A stretch of DNA of 7,988 bases from an uncultured Bacteroidota bacterium (lineage in GTDB: Bacteria; Bacteroidota; Bacteroidia; Chitinophagales; S012-47), in contig CAJXXO010000109.1 of the NCBI GenBank assembly GCA_913062655.1, forward strand, positions 1 to 7,988. Reading direction: 5' to 3'. Under the pieces are notes generated by a model that ran no database searches, was not told where the DNA came from, and saw only the letters and a list, made by a program, of their open reading frames with translations. Below, piece after piece: positions 7,172 to 7,988 of this stretch (position 1 is its first letter; the number at the start of each line of letters is the position of its first letter). Made by a program: the position numbers and the translations under genes.

Positions 7172-7606
7172 ATGCCAAGATTCAGCCAGCGCAGCCTCGA
7201 TCGACTCCGTACCTGCCATGCAGACCTGCAAACGCTCATGCATGAGTTGATCCAATATTTTGACGTCACCATTGTGCAGGGCCACCGCTCTGTAGAAGAA
7301 CAGGCGGAGCTCTACGCAAGCGGTCGTACTAAGGAAGGCCCCATTCTCACCCATATTGATGGGGTGACCAAACTGAGCAAACACAACCACCAGCCCAGCC
7401 AGGCGGTAGACATTGTACCGTACCCGATCAACTGGGCCGATACCGATCGCATGTACTTGATGGGCGGCTATGTAAAGGCGTTGGCCATCAAGCTTAAGGA
7501 AGCCGGCCAAATTAGCCACGACATCCGCTGGGGTGGCGACTGGGATGGAGATACGGAAGTGCAGGACCAGTCCTTTATGGACCTGCCCCATTTTGAATTA
7601 CGTTAA
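7172..7606 (+). CDS. M15-family peptidase, phage endolysin-like (L-Ala-D-Glu/D-Ala-D-Ala type)
   Basis: This 144-residue single-domain protein has no signal peptide. It begins MPRFSQRSLDRL, a start typical of phage-borne M15 peptidases. GHRS (37-40) and Q44/Y48 correspond to the family's GxRS motif. The zinc site is visible as SKHN (H71), AVD (D80) and PHFEL (H140), with the catalytic acid D137 three residues before H140, as in the T5 endolysin. The H-to-D spacing is nine residues, as in the SKHNxxPSxAVD subgroup. RWGGDWDGD (119-127) is also characteristic. Such enzymes cut peptide bonds in peptidoglycan. Without a signal peptide it needs a holin-like route or lysis to reach the wall, and two small membrane ORFs follow directly. 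It could be a prophage remnant or a domesticated gene; no other phage gene is in the window. Confidence 0.93.
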   Translation: MPRFSQRSLDRLRTCHADLQTLMHELIQYFDVTIVQGHRSVEEQAELYASGRTKEGPILTHIDGVTKLSKHNHQPSQAVDIVPYPINWADTDRMYLMGGYVKALAIKLKEAGQISHDIRWGGDWDGDTEVQDQSFMDLPHFELR

Positions 7607-7616
7607 TTACAGCATT

Positions 7617-7787
7617 ATGTCTCCAGTAAAACCAACGCTGGTCACCTTCGTAGCGGTAGCCCTGACATGGCTGGCCTACTTTGGGCTTTTTAGTTACGAA
7701 GTGCTCGTCTTAGAGGATTGGCATATTGTATTGGTCGCTATTGGTGCTTTGGGCCTAGTAGCACCCTTGTCCACCATTAAAAAGTGA
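7617..7787 (+). CDS. Small two-helix membrane protein (possible holin-like)
   Basis: This 56-residue ORF starts at the ATG at 7617 (MSPVKPTL), ten bases after the peptidase stop. The frame is open further upstream to 7533, but that part overlaps the peptidase gene in another frame and is not membrane-like. Two hydrophobic segments (about 8-28 and 34-51) are separated by an acidic turn (LED), and the protein ends in STIKK. I do not recognise a family. The size, helix hairpin and position after an endolysin-like gene resemble class II holins, but many small chromosomal membrane proteins look the same. No Shine-Dalgarno sequence is visible. Confidence 0.6.
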   Translation: MSPVKPTLVTFVAVALTWLAYFGLFSYEVLVLEDWHIVLVAIGALGLVAPLSTIKK

Positions 7788-7876
7788 AACAAACCGGACA
7801 GCACTCCTACACTCGAAATATCCTCGGCATTGTGGCCGCTTCGGTGACGGTGTATCTATTGGCGTGGTTGATATGA
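7784..7876 (+). CDS. 30-residue single-helix membrane peptide, GTG start
   Basis: A GTG at 7784 overlaps the stop of the 56-residue gene (GTGA) and opens 30 codons to the TGA at 7874. The peptide has a polar N-terminus (MKQTGQHSYTRN) followed by one hydrophobic helix (about 13-30, ILGIVAASVTVYLLAWLI) that runs to the very end. The overlap start, the clean membrane-peptide profile and the terminator-like hairpin beginning two bases after its stop support a real gene, but such a short ORF can arise by chance. It is too short for ordinary ORF calling. Confidence 0.42.
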   Translation: MKQTGQHSYTRNILGIVAASVTVYLLAWLI

Positions 7877-7877
7877 A

Positions 7878-7905
7878 AAAGCCCCCGGTTTTCACCGGAG
7901 GCTTT
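7878..7905. terminator. Hairpin terminator between converging genes
   Basis: Arms 7878-7889 (AAAGCCCCCGGT) and 7894-7905 (ACCGGAGGCTTT) pair over 12 bp with one C-A mismatch around a TTTC loop. Read on the minus strand it ends in GGCTTTTT, so it fits a rho-independent terminator for the tRNA best. On the plus strand only three T follow the GC part, so it would be a weaker terminator for the 7172-7876 genes. It is likely shared. Confidence 0.8.
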
Positions 7906-7912
7906 CGAAGTG

Positions 7913-7986
7913 TGGGCCCTGTAGGACTTGAACCTACGACCAATGGATTATGAGTCCACTGCTCTAACCAACTGAGCTAAGGGCCC
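7913..7986 (-). tRNA. tRNA with anticodon CAU, most like tRNA-Ile2 (lysidine-type)
   Basis: The minus strand folds into a full 74-base cloverleaf: acceptor GGGCCCT/AGGGCCC, D-stem GCTC/GAGC, anticodon stem GTGGA/TCCAT (first pair G-U) with loop CTCATAA, variable TGGTC, T-stem GTAGG/CCTAC with loop TTCAAGT, and discriminator A. CCA is not encoded. Anticodon CAU is shared by Met and the minor Ile2 tRNA. The stretch ACTCATAATC..TTGGTC resembles E. coli tRNA-Ile2 more than elongator tRNA-Met, so I favour Ile2, whose C34 would be changed to lysidine by TilS to read AUA. It is not an initiator, because the acceptor stem has a fully paired first base pair. Confidence 0.95.
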
Positions 7987-7988
7987 AA

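Noticed and set aside
7097..7591. 164-residue minus-strand frame opposite the M15 peptidase
   Set aside because: The plus strand carries all zinc and catalytic residues of a known family. The minus frame shows no recognisable domain.
7755..7943. 62-residue minus-strand frame near the tRNA
   Set aside because: It begins inside the tRNA, crosses the terminator hairpin and runs antisense to the small membrane ORFs, so it is a spurious frame.
1..7988. CRISPR array, transposon ends or tRNA-derived att repeat
   Set aside because: No repeat-spacer pattern or transposase was seen, and no second copy of the tRNA 3' end was found by eye within the window.

Overview
The window looks like chromosomal DNA of a Bacteroidota bacterium, plausibly Saprospiria/Cytophagia-like, though the sequence does not settle the class. 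The signs are: a periplasmic two-propeller (Reg_prop) plus Y_Y_Y sensor kinase paired with a LytTR response regulator, a RemB/Wzi-type outer-membrane barrel, an OB-fold (tRNA_anti-like) membrane-anchored protein, almost no Shine-Dalgarno sequences, and TAnnTTTG-like boxes lying directly before several start codons.

Left part, minus strand (1-418 and 513-4907). The 5' part of an OB-fold tRNA_anti-like gene runs off the left edge. To its right is a compact four-gene unit read leftwards from 4907: a small two-helix membrane protein, a secreted YceI-like protein, a 948-residue sensor histidine kinase and its LytTR response regulator. Each of the three junctions is a 4-base ATGA overlap, so the genes are probably translationally coupled. 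The kinase has a signal peptide, 14 propeller repeats, a Y_Y_Y domain, one membrane helix and a HisKA_7TM/LytS-type (His_kinase, PF06580) catalytic core. The layout suggests a periplasmic signal, possibly linked to the YceI-like lipocalin-type protein, relayed to a DNA-binding regulator.

Middle, plus strand (5063-7094). A 155-bp divergent intergenic region separates the operon from a single-domain receiver protein (CheY-like). This is followed by a RemB/Wzi-like outer-membrane beta-barrel protein.

Right part, plus strand (7172-7876). A phage-endolysin-type M15 metallopeptidase without signal peptide is followed by two tiny membrane-protein ORFs (56 and 30 residues), the second overlapping the first by a GTGA. 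This set resembles a lysis cassette, although it may equally be a domesticated chromosomal gene group. It converges on a tRNA with anticodon CAU (most like tRNA-Ile2) on the minus strand, with a strong hairpin between them that can end transcription mainly from the tRNA side.

The most interesting points are the fully ATGA-coupled sensor operon containing a YceI protein, the endolysin plus small membrane ORFs, and a 13-base motif shared just upstream of two start codons.
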